Assembly (NCBI RefSeq): GCF_033958435.1
Contig: NC_134137.1
Location: 249,658,501-249,722,500, forward strand
Direction of reading: 5' to 3'
DNA length: 64,000 nt
Source: Carettochelys insculpta
Taxonomy: Eukaryota > Chordata > Testudines > Carettochelyidae
Part shown: in pieces, positions 33,286-44,646 of the stretch
Layout of the letters: each line of letters begins with the position of its first letter
Position numbering within the stretch: the stretch's first letter is position 1
Notes under the pieces: model-generated
What the model was told of the DNA's origin: nothing
The model's database searches: none
What the model saw: the letters and a program-made list of their open reading frames with translations, nothing else
Translations under genes and position numbers: made by a program

Positions 33286-33602
33286 GAAGTTACTCACCTG
33301 TAGTAACGATGGTTCTTCGAGATGTGTCCCCGTGGGTGCTCCACAATAGGTGTCGGGCTCGCCCGGTGCCGCAGATCGGAAATCTTCCAGCAGTTTCTCC
33401 TGGATCGCACATGTGCCGGCACGCGCCGCCCCCCTGCGCACCCCCGGCTGCGTGCACGATCCGGTCCCTGCCAGTTCCTTGACCAACCGCCTCGGATGCT
33501 CCTGAAAAACACTAGGCAGAGATCCGAAGCGGGGAGGATGGGCGGGTGGTGGAGCACCCACGGGGACACGTCTTGAAGAACCATCGTTACTACAGGTGAG
33601 TA
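33286..33602. repeat. Terminal foldback of DIRS 2
   Basis: gttactcacctgtagtaacg at 33289-33308 pairs with its complement in cgttactacaggtgagtaac at 33584-33603, and the arms continue for about 60 bp. This is a large potential hairpin at the 3' end of the element. Confidence 0.85.
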
Positions 33603-33659
33603 ACTTCTCTTTCTTCTTCGAGTGGTCCCTGTGGGTGCTCCACAATAGGTGACTACCCA

Positions 33660-34640
33660 GCAGTAACCCAAGTAAGGAGGTGGGTAACCGGTTGATGTGC
33701 AGCTTGCCCCCGAGAGAACTACTGTCAACAGACGGGTATCCTCTTCGAATACCCGAGGCAGGGCATAATGCTCGGTGAAGGTGTCGCAGGAAGACCAGGT
33801 CGCCGCTCTACAGATGTCTTTTAACGTGATGCCCTTGAAGAAGGCTGTTGACGCCGCCACCGCCCTGGTGGAGTGAGCCCTGGGCGGGGCCAGCAAAGGA
33901 GCAGTTTGAAGCTTGTAACACATTTTTATACAGGACACAATGTGCTTAGAGATTCTGTGTGAAGAGAGCCCTTCTCCTTTTGACCTGGGAGAGAGAGAGA
34001 CACTAGGAGCCTGTCCGTGTTCAGGAAGGACTTAGTTCTGTCTGTGTAGAAGGCCAACGCCCTCCTCACATCCAGGAGATGCAGGCGTGCCTCCGTGCCG
34101 GAGCTGTGAGGCTTCGGGTAAAACGAGGGTAAAACTATTGGGTTGTTAAGATTGGACCCCGAAGAGACTTTTGGAACAAAGGCTGGGTGCAGCCTTAAGG
34201 TTACCGCCTCCTTTGAGAATACTGTGCAGTGCGGCGTTGCCATCACTGGTGCGAGCTCACTCACCCTGTGGGCTGACGTAGTAGCAAGGAGGAAGGTTCG
34301 TTTTTTTTTGGTTTTTTTTTGGTTTTTTTTTTTTATCATAAGGAGATGTATGGGAACTGTAGCTAATGGTTCAAAAGGTGGACCCGATAGTGTGCTGAGC
34401 ACCAAGTCCAAATTCCACGATGGTGGAAGCGGTTTCCGAGGGGGGTAAGGGTTTACCAGCCCCTTCTAGAACCTGGTAACAATAGGATGGGCGAATACCA
34501 TGGGCCCTTCCTCTGTATGCCGAAAGGTTGATATAGCGGCGAGGTGGACCTTTAGCGAGGATAAAGAAAACCCGCCTCTCTTGAGGTCCAATAAGTATTC
34601 TAGTATTACAGGTATAGGAACGTCAAGGGGAGCTAACTGC
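33660..34640 (-). pseudogene. DIRS 2 tyrosine recombinase remnant
   Basis: Minus-strand frames give LVLSTLSGPPFEPLATVPIH, FLLATTSAHRVSELAPV, LHPAFVPKVSSGSNLNN, LLDVRRALAFYTDRTKSF, then after a frame change AHSTRAVAASTAFFKG, ITLKDICRAATWSSCDTF and TEHYALPRV. HSTR is the HxxR box and the Tyr of TEHY is at the position of the catalytic tyrosine. A lysine-rich insertion at about 34300-34330 comes from an expanded T/G run on the plus strand and breaks the protein. The catalytic end is intact in one frame. Confidence 0.8.
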
Positions 34641-34649
34641 TTGGCAGAA

Positions 34650-35500
34650 CACTAGGGTATGACTCGAGTCCATTTCTGCTTGTAAGTCCTCCTGGTGGAG
34701 GTCCTTCGGCTACATTCCAGGACTTGTTGTACTCCCTCCGTACACGTGCTCTTTAAAGAGCTGAGCCATGGATTAGCCATGCTTGTAGGTGCTGACCCTG
34801 AGGGTGCGGGTGCACTGAGGACCCCTGAGCCTGTGTGAGTAAGTCCGGCGCCACCGGTAGAGGGAGCGGTGGGCGGTCCGACACGCGCAAAAGCAAGGGA
34901 AGCCATTGCTGCCAATCCCAAGCGGGACTATGAGTATCATGCGAGCGAGCTCCCTTCTGGCTGTGTGCAAGACCTTGTGGCAAACAGATCGATCTGGGGA
35001 AACCCCCCATGTATGAAAAATGCGCCGTAGCAGATCGGAGCGCATCTGCCATTCATGCGTGATTGCAAAGCACCTGCTCAGCTGATCTGCTTTCACGGTG
35101 TGAGCGCCCGGCAAGTACGAAGCTTTCAACGTTATGTTGTTGGCGATGCACCAATTCTACAATCGGACTGCTTCCGCACATAGGGCACGGGATCGTGCTC
35201 CTTGTTGTCGACTGATGGAAAACACAGTGGAGGTATTGTCGGTATTGAATCCCAACTACTTTGCCAGGTAGGTAATCTGGAAAATGTTTGCAGGCGTTGA
35301 ACACTGCTCTGAGCTCCGGCATGGTTATGTGCAGTGTCTGTTCCGCAGGGGACCATAGCCCTTGCGTTACCTTGTCGCCGATGTGCACTCCGCATCCTAT
35401 GTGGGAGGCGTCGGTAGTAAAAAAATAGAAATTTGTGGTTGGTGAAAAGGCACCCCCACTAGCAGATTCTCGAGGTTTTCCCACCATGCCAGGGATCTAC
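34650..35500 (-). pseudogene. DIRS 2 RNase H remnant
   Basis: Frame reads FYFFTTDASHIGCGVHIGD, GLWSPAEQTLHITMPELRAV and FNACKHFPDYLPGK. TDAS carries the first catalytic Asp of RNase H and MPELRAV the Glu. Downstream frames IVELVHRQQHNVESFVLAG and LLRRIFHTWGVSPD continue the DIRS polyprotein. Broken by shifts. Confidence 0.8.
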
Positions 35501-35573
35501 GCACCTCTGTTGTGGGCGACACCACCCTGTGGACAGTGTGGGATGCCGGTTTGTAAACGCTCACCAGCCAATG

Positions 35574-36290
35574 CTACAGGCTTGACACGTGCAACCTGGC
35601 ATTCTGTACCACAAACGTTGCTGCCGCTGTATGGCCCAGCAGCTGTAGGCACATTAAGACTGGCACCGTGGGGCTGTATGTAATGACTTGCACCAGCGAA
35701 CTGATTGCACAGAAGGGGGCATCGGGTAGGTACATGCTTGCTGTGATAGAGTTTCTGCGTGCCCCTATAAACTCTATATGTTGTGTGGGTTCGGACTTTG
35801 ACTTTGCGAGGTTGATGACTACGCCCAGTGAAGAAACGTGTCCGCTGTGACGCGTATCATGCGTGAGACCTCTGCCTTTGAGGTCCCTTTTACCAGGCAG
35901 TCGCCCAGATATGGGAAAAATAAACACCCCCTCTCTGTGCAGGTAGGCTGATACCACTGCCAGGGCTTTAGTAAAGACTCTGGGGGCCGAGGAGAGGCCA
36001 AACGGAAGAACCCTGTGCTGGAAGCGCTCCTGGCCGACTGTGAAGCGGAGGAAGCGTCTGTGTGCCGGGTGGATTGTTGTATGAAAGTAAGCATCTCGTA
36101 AGTCGAGTGCTGCAACCCAGTCTCCATCGTCCAGTGCTGTGAGTATCAAGGCAACTGTGATCATCCAATACTGTTGCTTACGCAAGTAACTGTTGAGGCC
36201 CCGAAGATCTAAGATGGCCTCCAGTGTCCTGTTTTGTTCTCTGGTAGGAAGTAGTGTGAATAAAAACCTTCCCCTGGAATTATTCCGGCA
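35574..36290 (-). pseudogene. DIRS 2 reverse transcriptase remnant
   Basis: Reads GDWVAALDLRDAYFHTTIHP (first Asp box LDLRDAYFH), AHRRFLRFTVGQERFQHRVL, PFGLSSAPRVFTKALAVV; a frameshift follows, so the catalytic motif continues in another frame as FFPYLGDCLVKG, where YLDD has become YLGD. Then IEFIGARRNSITASMYLPDA. Two independent defects: the frameshift and the Asp-to-Gly change. Confidence 0.85.
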
Positions 36291-38870
36291 CTCTTTCCAC
36301 CGCCCTTATGAACATAAGGTGAGTCACCTTCTGCTTGAGCCTCGCCTCGTGGCAGCGTCCCTGAGGTGAGGCCTGGTGGGAGGCTTCGTCGGTGGAAGCG
36401 ACTGGGAGGGGATCGCGTAACCCGTGGCTATGATCTCCAGCACCCATATGTCTGTGGTGATCTTTTGCAATTGGGAGTGGAACGGTCTGAGGCGATGATG
36501 GAACATGAAATGAGAGTGGCATTGAGCGAGGGTATTGATAGTGCAGCCCCCGACCTACCCATCAAACTTGTTCCCTTTAGGCCTGACCCGAGGGCGTACG
36601 GCTTTGTTAAGAACGTCGCCTAGGAGTTCTGTACTGTTGCCGCTATTGATAGCGCCCTTGGTTGTAGCCCCATTGATATTGAGCACGCTGTGGTTGTAAG
36701 CATAGCGTCTTTGCTGAGGGTAAAAGTTTTCCCTCCTGTATGGGGGAGTATAAATGCCCGAGGTTCTAAGTGTAGCTCTCGAGTCCTTACTGGGGTGAGG
36801 GACTGAGTCGGTTGAGTCCACAAACAGCTTTTGTGTATCAAAGGGAAGGTCCATGATCTTCGCCTGTAGGTCCCTCAAGATACCCGACGTCTGGGGCCAG
36901 GATTCTCTACGCATGACCACTGCTGTAGCTGTTGAACGTGCCGCCGTGTCCGCCACATCCAGGGCGATCTGGACTCCCATCCGCAATGCTGCGTAGCCCT
37001 CTTGAACCATCATCTTTAACACCGGCTTTTTATGTTCTGGAAGTGAATCCATGAGGGGAGTAAGCCCAGAGTAATTATCAAAATTATGGTTTGCAAGGTG
37101 TGCCCATAATTTGCCGTTCTCAATAGTAGGATAGGAGAGGAATATACCTTCCTGCCAAACAGCTCTAGCTTCTTAGCATCTTTGTCCGATCCCCCGATTT
37201 GTACTGAGAAGCCTTTGACCTCTGCTGGGACGACCCGACCACCAAAGAATTTGGTTGTGGGTGACTGAAGAGGAACTCCATGCCCTTTGCCGGGACGAAG
37301 TATTTCTTATCTGTTCTCTTGTTCGTAGGCGGAACAGAGGCTGGAGTCTGCCATGTAGTAGTGGCTGACTCCAGAATGGCTTCGTCCAGCGGAATAGCAA
37401 TTTTGGATGAAGCTGGGGGGTCTCAAATTTTTCAGGAGTTTGTGATGTTTCTCCTGCACCTCTGCTGTTTGAATGTCTTGCGTGAAAGCCACCCTTCTAA
37501 ACGGCTCCTGAAACTGTTTAAAGTCATCCAGGGGAGAGACGTCCCCGGGGGCCATGGCCTCATCTGGGGAGGATGAGGAGGAACCACTAAGGTAAACCTC
37601 CCTCGAACCCTCGGGTTCCTGCGGTCGACAATACACTTGCTCGCCGGAGGAACGTGAAGAAAAGTCTCGGGGTTCTAAAATTAACTCCCCTTTAGACAAC
37701 TGAGTTTCCGTCCCCGATCGGGAGTGCCCACGGGGGTATTGAGCGGCCGGGGGGGGGGGGGGGGGGGACGGGACCTGCCCCAGGTGTAGGCCTGTGGTTT
37801 GTCTGTGTCCAGCCTGATAAGGACGACCATGGCAGCATGGGCAAGGGTCCGGAGATGGAGACCTGGACCACTCACGGGGTGTGTACCCCCGATGTCTGGG
37901 AGAGCGAGACCTCCGCAACGACACAGATAGAGGTGAAACTGGCTTGTGATAGTACGCCAGGGGATCCAATCCCAGAAATGGGGAAGGTGGCGCACGCCAT
38001 GGTGACATTGGTTGGAGGAACGGAGAAGGAGGTTTTTGGTTTTTTTTTCCCCGGATGGGCTGGTGGAGACACAGGCCTTCGGTGCATCGTGTGTATCACA
38101 GGGGGAGGGATTGGTGCTAACAGCAGCGCAGCTCTGTCCAGAGATGGACTGCGGTGCTGGGTTTTTGATGTTGCCTTGCCCCTCCACTGCGGGGCCAGCA
38201 TCGCCCCCTTCCGTGCCGGGGATCTCGGCCCCGCGGTCAGCGCCGCACGGGTATCCCCCTCCGGTGCCTGCAGGCTCCGTGCCTGGCAGCCCTGCACTGC
38301 TGGTGCCGCGGGGGTCTGTGCCGCCTGTGGCGGTGCCGCTGGTTCCGGCGCTTGCCTGGCTCACGCTCTAGTAGCCGCGCGTGCCAGCTGTTGTATAATC
38401 GGAGGCTCAGCCTCTGCCACGTGCGCTGCCGCACTGCCGCTTGCCTGAGTATGCGGCTGGTGGCTGTGTGCTCCGCTCGTCCTGCTCGCTGCAAACGCAC
38501 GGCAAGGATCAAGCCAGGGAGAGTTTCCTTTGTTTCTGCGCTGGGGCGGTGAGAGAGAAAAGCTGCCCTCCTCTTATGCAACCCAGAGGGCCCTTCTGGG
38601 TGAGGCTTCTCCGGCAAGTCCAGCTGGAGAGCCTTATCAACAAGAGCATTTTACGCCTCAGAGCTCTGTCCTTCCTGGCCCTGGCTGTGAGCTTAGCACA
38701 CTGAGAACGCGTCTGGGTAAGCTGTAATTCCCCCAGGTGTCGGATGCCTTCGCTATGCCCCACAGAGGCCGGCATAGCTTCACGGCATGACTCCCGCTTT
38801 TTAAAACCTGAAGAGGCCATTGCGGTGAGTCCTTTATTGTTAATAAGGTACACTTAGCACTTAATTTGTG
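36291..38870 (-). pseudogene. DIRS 2 gag-like region
   Basis: Frames read VLKMMVQEGYAALRMGVQIA, LDVADTAARSTATAVVMRRE, IMDLPFDTQKLFVDSTDSVP (36555-37052), a proline/serine/arginine-rich region SPRHRGYTPREWSRSPSPDP (about 37850), and an upstream domain with many frame changes. It matches the layout of DIRS 1. The plus-strand frames of 200 codons here are shadows. A long G run lies at 37750-37768. Confidence 0.65.
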
Positions 38871-39110
38871 CCTTTCCACCGCAAATAGTGATCACCGGCC
38901 TGCGGGGCAGTGGGCGGCCTAAATGGCCTTCACGTCCGCTCTTCTCTTCTCCGCTCCTCTCTTTTTTCTTTTTTTTTTTTTTTTTTTTTGATATTCCTTG
39001 TCTTTGCTTTCTCTCTCTCTTTTTTTTTTTTTTTGTTTAGTAACCGAAACAACAAATTACACGTGGAAAAAAACCACTAAGTAATCTGACTCTGGCCTTA
39101 GCCTGAGTGG
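38871..39110. other. DIRS 2 5' leader with T tracts
   Basis: Long T runs on the plus strand (A runs in the element) at 38964-38988 and 39021-39034. No coding content. Confidence 0.5.
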
Positions 39111-39400
39111 ATTCCATCTGCAGCCGATGGCGGTTGAGAAGGAACTGGTGGAGACCAGATCGCGTACACGGCCGGGGGCGCGCAGGGGGGAGGCGCGCAC
39201 CAGTGCATGCACGATCCAGGAGAAACTGCTGGAAGATTTCCGATCTGCGGCGCCGGGCGAGCCCGACACCTATTGTGGAGCACCCACGGGGACCACTCGA
39301 AGAAGAATATAACTGTTCACCTCAATATTTTAGGTGCATTTTAATTTATTGAATGAGAAATTAAAATTATGGCAAATATCAATTCAGACTGTAACACACA

Positions 39401-40217
39401 TGGTATATCTACACAGCAAAGTTATTTCAAAATAGAAGCCATAATTTCAAATAACTATCGTAGTGTCTACACAACGTAACTGCACTAGCTGTTGGCTTAT
39501 TTAGAAATAGGTAAACCTCACTGCATCAGAAATAGCACCTATTTTGAAACAGCTATTTTCAAACAGGGTCTGTATTGACAGGGGCTGGGTCTACACGTGC
39601 CCCTTCTTTTCGAAAGGGGCATGTTAATGAGCAGGTTCGAAAGACGCTAATGAGGCGCTGCAATGAATATGCAGCACCTCATTAGCAAACAGTGGCCGCG
39701 GCGATTCGAAAGGGCGGCTTTTCGAATCGCGCGCCGCCCGTGCAGATGGGACCTTCCTAAAGGACTTCGCCCCAGTTTTCGAAAGCCCTTCTTCTGATCA
39801 CAGATAGGAAGAAAGGGCTTTCAAAAATTGGGGGGGGGCCTTTCGGAAGGTCCTGTCTCCACAGGCAGTGCGCGATTTGAAAAGCCGCACTTCCGAATCA
39901 CCGCGGCCACCATTATGCTAATGAGGCGTTGCATATTCATTGCAGCACCTCATTAGCATATTTCAAACCTGCTCATTAACATGCCCCTTTCGAAAGGAAG
40001 GGGCACATGTAGACCCAGCCAGGGAGTAGAGCCTATTGCAAAATAACCATACTGTGTCCAATGGCTCTATTTTTAAATAGGCTCAATGTGTGTAGACAAT
40101 GTGTTTCGATTTAGCTAAGTGCTATTTTGAAATGCATTTTGTGTATAGCAGCGTTATCTTGAAATCAGCTATTCTGGAATAGTTATTTTAAAATAAGACT
40201 GCTGTGTAGACATACCC
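39401..40217. mobile_element. Harbinger-like MITE, outer of a nested pair
   Basis: Ends tggtatatctacacagc and gctgtgtagacataccc, inverted repeats of 16-17 bp, flanked by aca at 39398-39400 and 40218-40220. Interior is full of ttatttcaaaata blocks. It is split by the MITE at 39583. Confidence 0.8.
39583..40020. mobile_element. Harbinger-like MITE, inner of a nested pair
   Basis: 438 bp, ends ggctgggtctacacgtgcc and ggcacatgtagacccagcc, flanked by agg at 39580-39582 and 40021-40023. The interior is almost a full palindrome: tgcagcacctcattag occurs on both sides. No coding content. Confidence 0.85.
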
Positions 40218-40617
40218 ACAGAAAGCTAACAATACAAAAATGGTTTTGGGAAGTGCAGCTTATCTGTAGAACAGCTTAATTTAGAAATATTTTACAGATT
40301 CTTGCTGAAGGGTATTACATGCCATTAATACTTACATCAGCATTTATTATACTTACATGTAACAGAATAGGCAAACTGGCAAATAAAACTGTGATCAGAA
40401 AATACTGTAAGTAAAAACAGCTGCTTTCACAGTGTGATATCCACATCTTTCAGTGACTGAAGTGTAGACTTTGAAAATCAAAATGAAATGTAGAAAATGT
40501 ACAGGTATATTTAACAGAAATGAAAGTGGTTTTTGTATTTGCTCATAGTTAGATATTTGCACATATACAAGAAACATGCAGATTTATTATACTCGTGGGT
40601 ATAAGTGTCCTATTAAC

Positions 40618-40994
40618 ACAGAGTAAACCCTCGATTTGACAGATTAATGGTGGGAAGGGGTGGCCATTAAATCTGAAAGTCTGTTGTATCCGAATCTGCA
40701 GGACTGGAGGCACCCTGCAAGGTGCACTAGGGCGTGCTCTCTGTCTGAGACCTGGGAGGAATGCAGCAGGCTCAGGGGCGAGAGCTAGATTGCAGCAGCC
40801 CTGGTTGGCCCCAGCCACGGAGGCAGCCCCAACCACTCCTGGGGCCCTCAGCACAGCAGCAGCCCTAGCTTCTCCAGCAGCTCTTCCAGCCCCCACAGCT
40901 CCAGCGAGTTGCCGGCATTTATTTGGGGGTGGGGAATAGGCTGGCAGACAGTGCCCGTTATTTCAGCATCCATTAAACTAAGGGTTTACTGTAC
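40618..40994. mobile_element. Tigger-like MITE
   Basis: Left end cagagtaaaccctcgattt, right end (inverted) cagtaaacccttagttt, with a GC-rich core. No transposase. Same end type as 56803-57607. Confidence 0.65.
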
Positions 40995-41187
40995 ATCCTT
41001 CTGACTTTTTTTTTAAAAAAAACTGTGCATATAATCTCTTCTTAGAGTTTACAGACCAAGTCTTAGCAAGGATATCCAAGCATCAACTTGAAGTAAGAAA
41101 TATGAGGGAAAAATCTTTGCAGTCAACTCAAGTTAAAATTAAACCAGCCTTCAAAGAGAACATGGCTTGATACATGGTTTTACATAC

Positions 41188-41267
41188 CTTAAGAATTAAC
41201 TGTCTCAGCTCACCATCCTGTAAAAATGAAGGCTTATACTGGACTTCTGAATAAGAACTAGTAGAAC
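41188..41267 (-). CDS. BMAL2: BMAL2 exon: between bHLH and PAS-A
   Basis: 80 nt encoding STSSYSEVQ and YKPSFLQDGELRQLILK; vertebrate BMAL2 has NYRPSFLQDNELRHLILK here. Acceptor ttgcag before 41267, donor gtatgt from 41187. The two entering bases complete a Gly codon opened by the bHLH exon; it leaves in phase 0. Confidence 0.96.
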
Positions 41268-41306
41268 CTGCAAAACAGTAAATTATTTATAAACGTTCAT
41301 CTGTAA

Positions 41307-41516
41307 CAGAGAGGAAGCCGTGCTAGTCTATATACTATCAAAACAAAAAGCAGTCAAGTAGCACTTTAAAGACTAGCAAAATAGTTGATTAGGTGAGCTT
41401 TCGTGGGACAGACCCACTTCTTCAGACCATCTGTTCTGAAGAAATGGGTCTGTCCCACGAAAGCTCACCAAATAAACTATTTTGCTAGTCTTTAAAGTGC
41501 TACTTGACTGCTTTTT
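41307..41516. mobile_element. Penelope-like foldback with 12-bp target duplication
   Basis: 210 bp made of two inverted copies of the Penelope-like end with the hinge at about 41426-41437. Each arm carries agcactttaaagactagc and gggacagacccac or their complement. It is flanked by gttcatctgtaa at 41295-41306 and 41517-41528, an exact 12-bp duplication. Confidence 0.9.
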
Positions 41517-41528
41517 GTTCATCTGTAA

Positions 41529-42556
41529 GTTTTCTTTACAAAAAAGACTGAACTTTAGTCATATTCACATACAGAACATATATAAAGCAATGTCTGACCA
41601 TAACAAATAGTATTCTGCTTTCCATACTGAAATGTACACTTTCAATTTTCTTTTAACAAATAACTCATTGAACAGGCATAACCTTATCTCAGGGCTTCCA
41701 GCTAAAGCAAATGTCTTCAGGAAAACACCTCACAATACAAGACAAAATGTTTTCAAAAATGAAGAACCTGGGAAAAACAAATAAAAAGAAACTTCCTCTC
41801 GGTAGTGACTATTTAATCAGATCTTAACCAGACTCAATCTTATGACTTCAGTTCAAAAGGAAAGAGGCGCATTGTAAGTCATGCAAGAACTCATGCATGT
41901 TACCAATGTGCTGTGACTTTCTCTCAAAAAATTGTACTGCAGAATTTTAGGATAAAATACTGTGCCTATATCTTTGAGATTTACCTATACTACTCCTCAT
42001 GCATAGGTGTAGTATACATTGCCTGTTGCATTTTAAGTGCAGAAAGGAGTTGCAGCAGCAATTTACATGACAAGAGCAAAATTGTACAACAGATTTAAGC
42101 CAGACCACTTTCACTAGCAAAGAACTGTTAAAATAGTACAGCCACAACAGCCTTACTCCTGGAAAAATGCACCTTGATACCACTAATAAGTGTTCTGCAT
42201 CTCATTTGATGTCTCCTCATAGACAGCACCTCTAATATAGTTTTTCCCAGAGGCCCTCTACTCTATCATCACTCTACTCCACTGCCTCTTCCTTTCCCCA
42301 AACTGGATAATACTAAACAAAAACAGAAAAGACAAAATAGCCATCAGTAACATCACCAATTTGATTCTGTTACTTCTGTGTAGAACCTCTGTGCTTTCAT
42401 TTTAGAATTGGTCATTCACTACATATCAGCGTATCAGAGACTCACAGGCACTTGTACGTACAAGCACAGGAAGATGAAACATTTTTGTAGTCCTAGTTTA
42501 GACAGACCTCTCACGTTAGCTGAATCCTGCTCATGCCATGAAACACTGCTTAAGGC
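41529..42556. other. Intron, no feature seen
   Basis: AT-rich BMAL2 intron; nothing recognised. Confidence 0.5.
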
Positions 42557-43714
42557 ATGGGTGGAGAACCTTTTTTGGGGTCAGGACCCACTGAGCTACA
42601 GCAAAATCAGTCAGGGGCCACACAAGTGAGAGGCAACCACTACCTCCCACCCACTTACCTGGTGTTTCAGCTCCTTGGAGGGATGCGGGGGGTAACAAGA
42701 GGCAGAGAACAGGAAGCAGGCCAGATTAACTCTTTTGGGGTCCCAGGGTAGGTAGATTTGATGAGCCCCCCCTTCCCCTTCCCGGCTCTGGAGTGAGGTC
42801 AAAAATGAGAGGTTGTGTGTGTGGGAGGGGGCTGCCAGGAAGTGGGATTGGGACTGGGTGGAAGATAAGGGTGGTGGAACGGGCTGGGAGTGGAGGTCTG
42901 GCCAGTTGGAATGGTGCAGAAGCAGGCTGAGGTGGGGTGTCTTGAATGGTGGAAGGGTGCAGGAGTGAGCTGGGGTGGGTGTCTGGCCAGGAGGGAGGGT
43001 ACAAGAGAGGAGTAAAGGCAGGATATCTGGCAGGCAGGATAGGTGCAGCAGTGGGCTGGTGGTGGGGTCAAGGCTGAGGGTGCAGGAGCAAAGGAATGTA
43101 CAGGAGCAGGCTGAGGGTAGGATGTCTGGCCAGAAGAGAGGGTTCAGAAGCCAGGGTGGGTGCAGAGTCTGACCAGGAGAGAGGGGGCAGGGGCAAGGGA
43201 GGGGGCAGGAGCAGATTTGGGGAGCGATAGCTGGGTGAGACAGGAATGCAGGAGTGGACTGGAGGATAAGGTCTGGGAGGGAGGGGTGCAGAAGTGGACC
43301 GAGGGAGGGGAGCTGAGTGTGGGGATCTGAGTGAGAGGGGAGTGCAGGAACAGACTGGCGCCAGAGGAGCCTGAGTGAGAGGGGGGTGCAGGAGCGGCCC
43401 AGAGTGGGAGAGCTGGGGGAGGTGTGAGAGCTGGCCATGGGGAGTGGAAGTGGATGACGACTTACCTGACTCTGCACTCCCTTCTGCTCCCCATGTACCA
43501 CCCTCCCCTGCTTCCACTGGCTGAAATCTGGCTAACGGGATGAGTGGGGAAGCCCTCCCACAAGTGGTTTCTGGCACTGCATTCCCCCAGCGGAGCAGGG
43601 GAAGGGGAACGGCAGCAGTGCCAGTGGAGCTACTTCCTGCTCCCCGTCCCCTGGCAGAGCCCCAGGCCTCAAGGTCAAGATCCAGACAAGCTGAGATCTG
43701 GCGGTTCTCCACCC
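42557..43714. mobile_element. hAT-like element with purine-rich tandem interior
   Basis: About 1.15 kb. Left end catgggtggagaacctttt, right end ggcggttctccaccctg, the inverted form of cagggtggagaacc, typical of hAT. The interior between 42800 and 43440 is a degenerate array of units such as gggtgcaggagc and tctggccaggaggg. Long open frames on the minus strand are proline/leucine frames of this array, not a gene. Confidence 0.65.
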
Positions 43715-44249
43715 TGAGTTTAGTGTATGAACAAGTCTCCACCATCCTCTTGTCTCCCAAGCTTGCTCTCTGTGTTCAGATTCGTAAGTTTTCCCCTGCA
43801 ACTACTGTTTCATGCACCTTTTCCTTCCATTAAAACACCTTGTGTATGTTCTTCCAATTGCCCAATCATAAATCTGCCATGGCAGATACTTTAGCTTTAT
43901 TCTTAAAATGTTTCAGGTATTTCCATCTCCTCCGAATAATTCTGAAGACAACTGGTTATTAAACTCTCTGATGAATCTTCGCATTATAAACTCTCTCTGT
44001 TTAATATATAGCATTTTCCTAACGCATTTGCTTTTGAAGGCATTTAGAAATGTCTAAACCTTTGGTGGATATCCAGCTTTCAGATCTATACATTAAGGTT
44101 GAAATAACATTTGAATGGAAGATTAACAAGTTGGTCTTGAACTAGCAGCTTTTTAAATGTCCAAATCTTGTTTCAGCTGGTAAAATGCAGCTGCCATCTT
44201 GCCAAATTTATGACATCATTTTCTTCTAAATATCCCCTGGGATAAACGT
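43715..44249. other. Intron, no feature seen
   Basis: Nothing recognised. Confidence 0.5.
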
Positions 44250-44646
44250 TTTGAAAAGAACAAGAACTAGGGGACACCAAATGAAATTGATGGGTAGTAG
44301 GTTCAAAACTAATAAAAGGAAATTTTTCTTCACACAGCGCACAGTCAACCTGTGGAACTCCTTGCCCGAGGAGGCTGTGAAGGCCAGGACTCTATTAGGG
44401 TTTAAAAAAAGAGCTTGATAAATTTTTGCAGGTTAGGTCCATAAATGGCTATTAGCCAGGGATAAAGTATGGTGCCCCAGCCTTCATAACAAGGGCAGGA
44501 GATGGATGGCAGGAGATAAATCACTTGATCATTGTCTTCTGTTCTCCTTCTCTGGGGCACCTGGCATTGGCCACCATCGGCAGATGGGATGCTGGGCTTG
44601 ATGGACCTTTGGTCTGACCCAGTATGGCCATTCTTATGTTCTTATG
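44250..44646 (+). mobile_element. CR1 LINE 3' end, 5'-truncated
   Basis: About 400 bp of CR1 3' region: ggaactccttgcccgaggag (44353), ggtccataaatggctattag, and the tail gacccagtatggccattctt followed by an atgttcttatg repeat. No coding capacity. Confidence 0.85.

Larger units (their letters stand above)
33285..39312 (-). mobile_element. DIRS-type retroelement 2
   Basis: About 6.03 kb on the minus strand. Inverted terminal repeats of roughly 190 bp: gtgggtgctccacaataggt at 33331-33350 against acctattgtggagcacccac at 39269-39288, extending through a matching ggaaatcttccagcag block. A third copy of the end lies inside (33615-33652), and 33545-33602 is the inverse of 33286-33345, as the internal complementary region of DIRS elements. 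Gene order is gag-like, RT, RNase H, recombinase. Less decayed than DIRS 1, but frames are broken. Confidence 0.9.

Noticed and set aside
37837..38448. A 203-codon plus-strand open frame, Ala/Gly-rich
   Set aside because: It is the antisense of the DIRS 2 gag-like region, GC-rich, with no recognisable domain.
42611..43501. A 296-codon minus-strand open frame rich in Pro, Leu and Ser
   Set aside because: It lies wholly inside a purine-rich degenerate array of a hAT-like element, other frames are equally open, and it has no domain.
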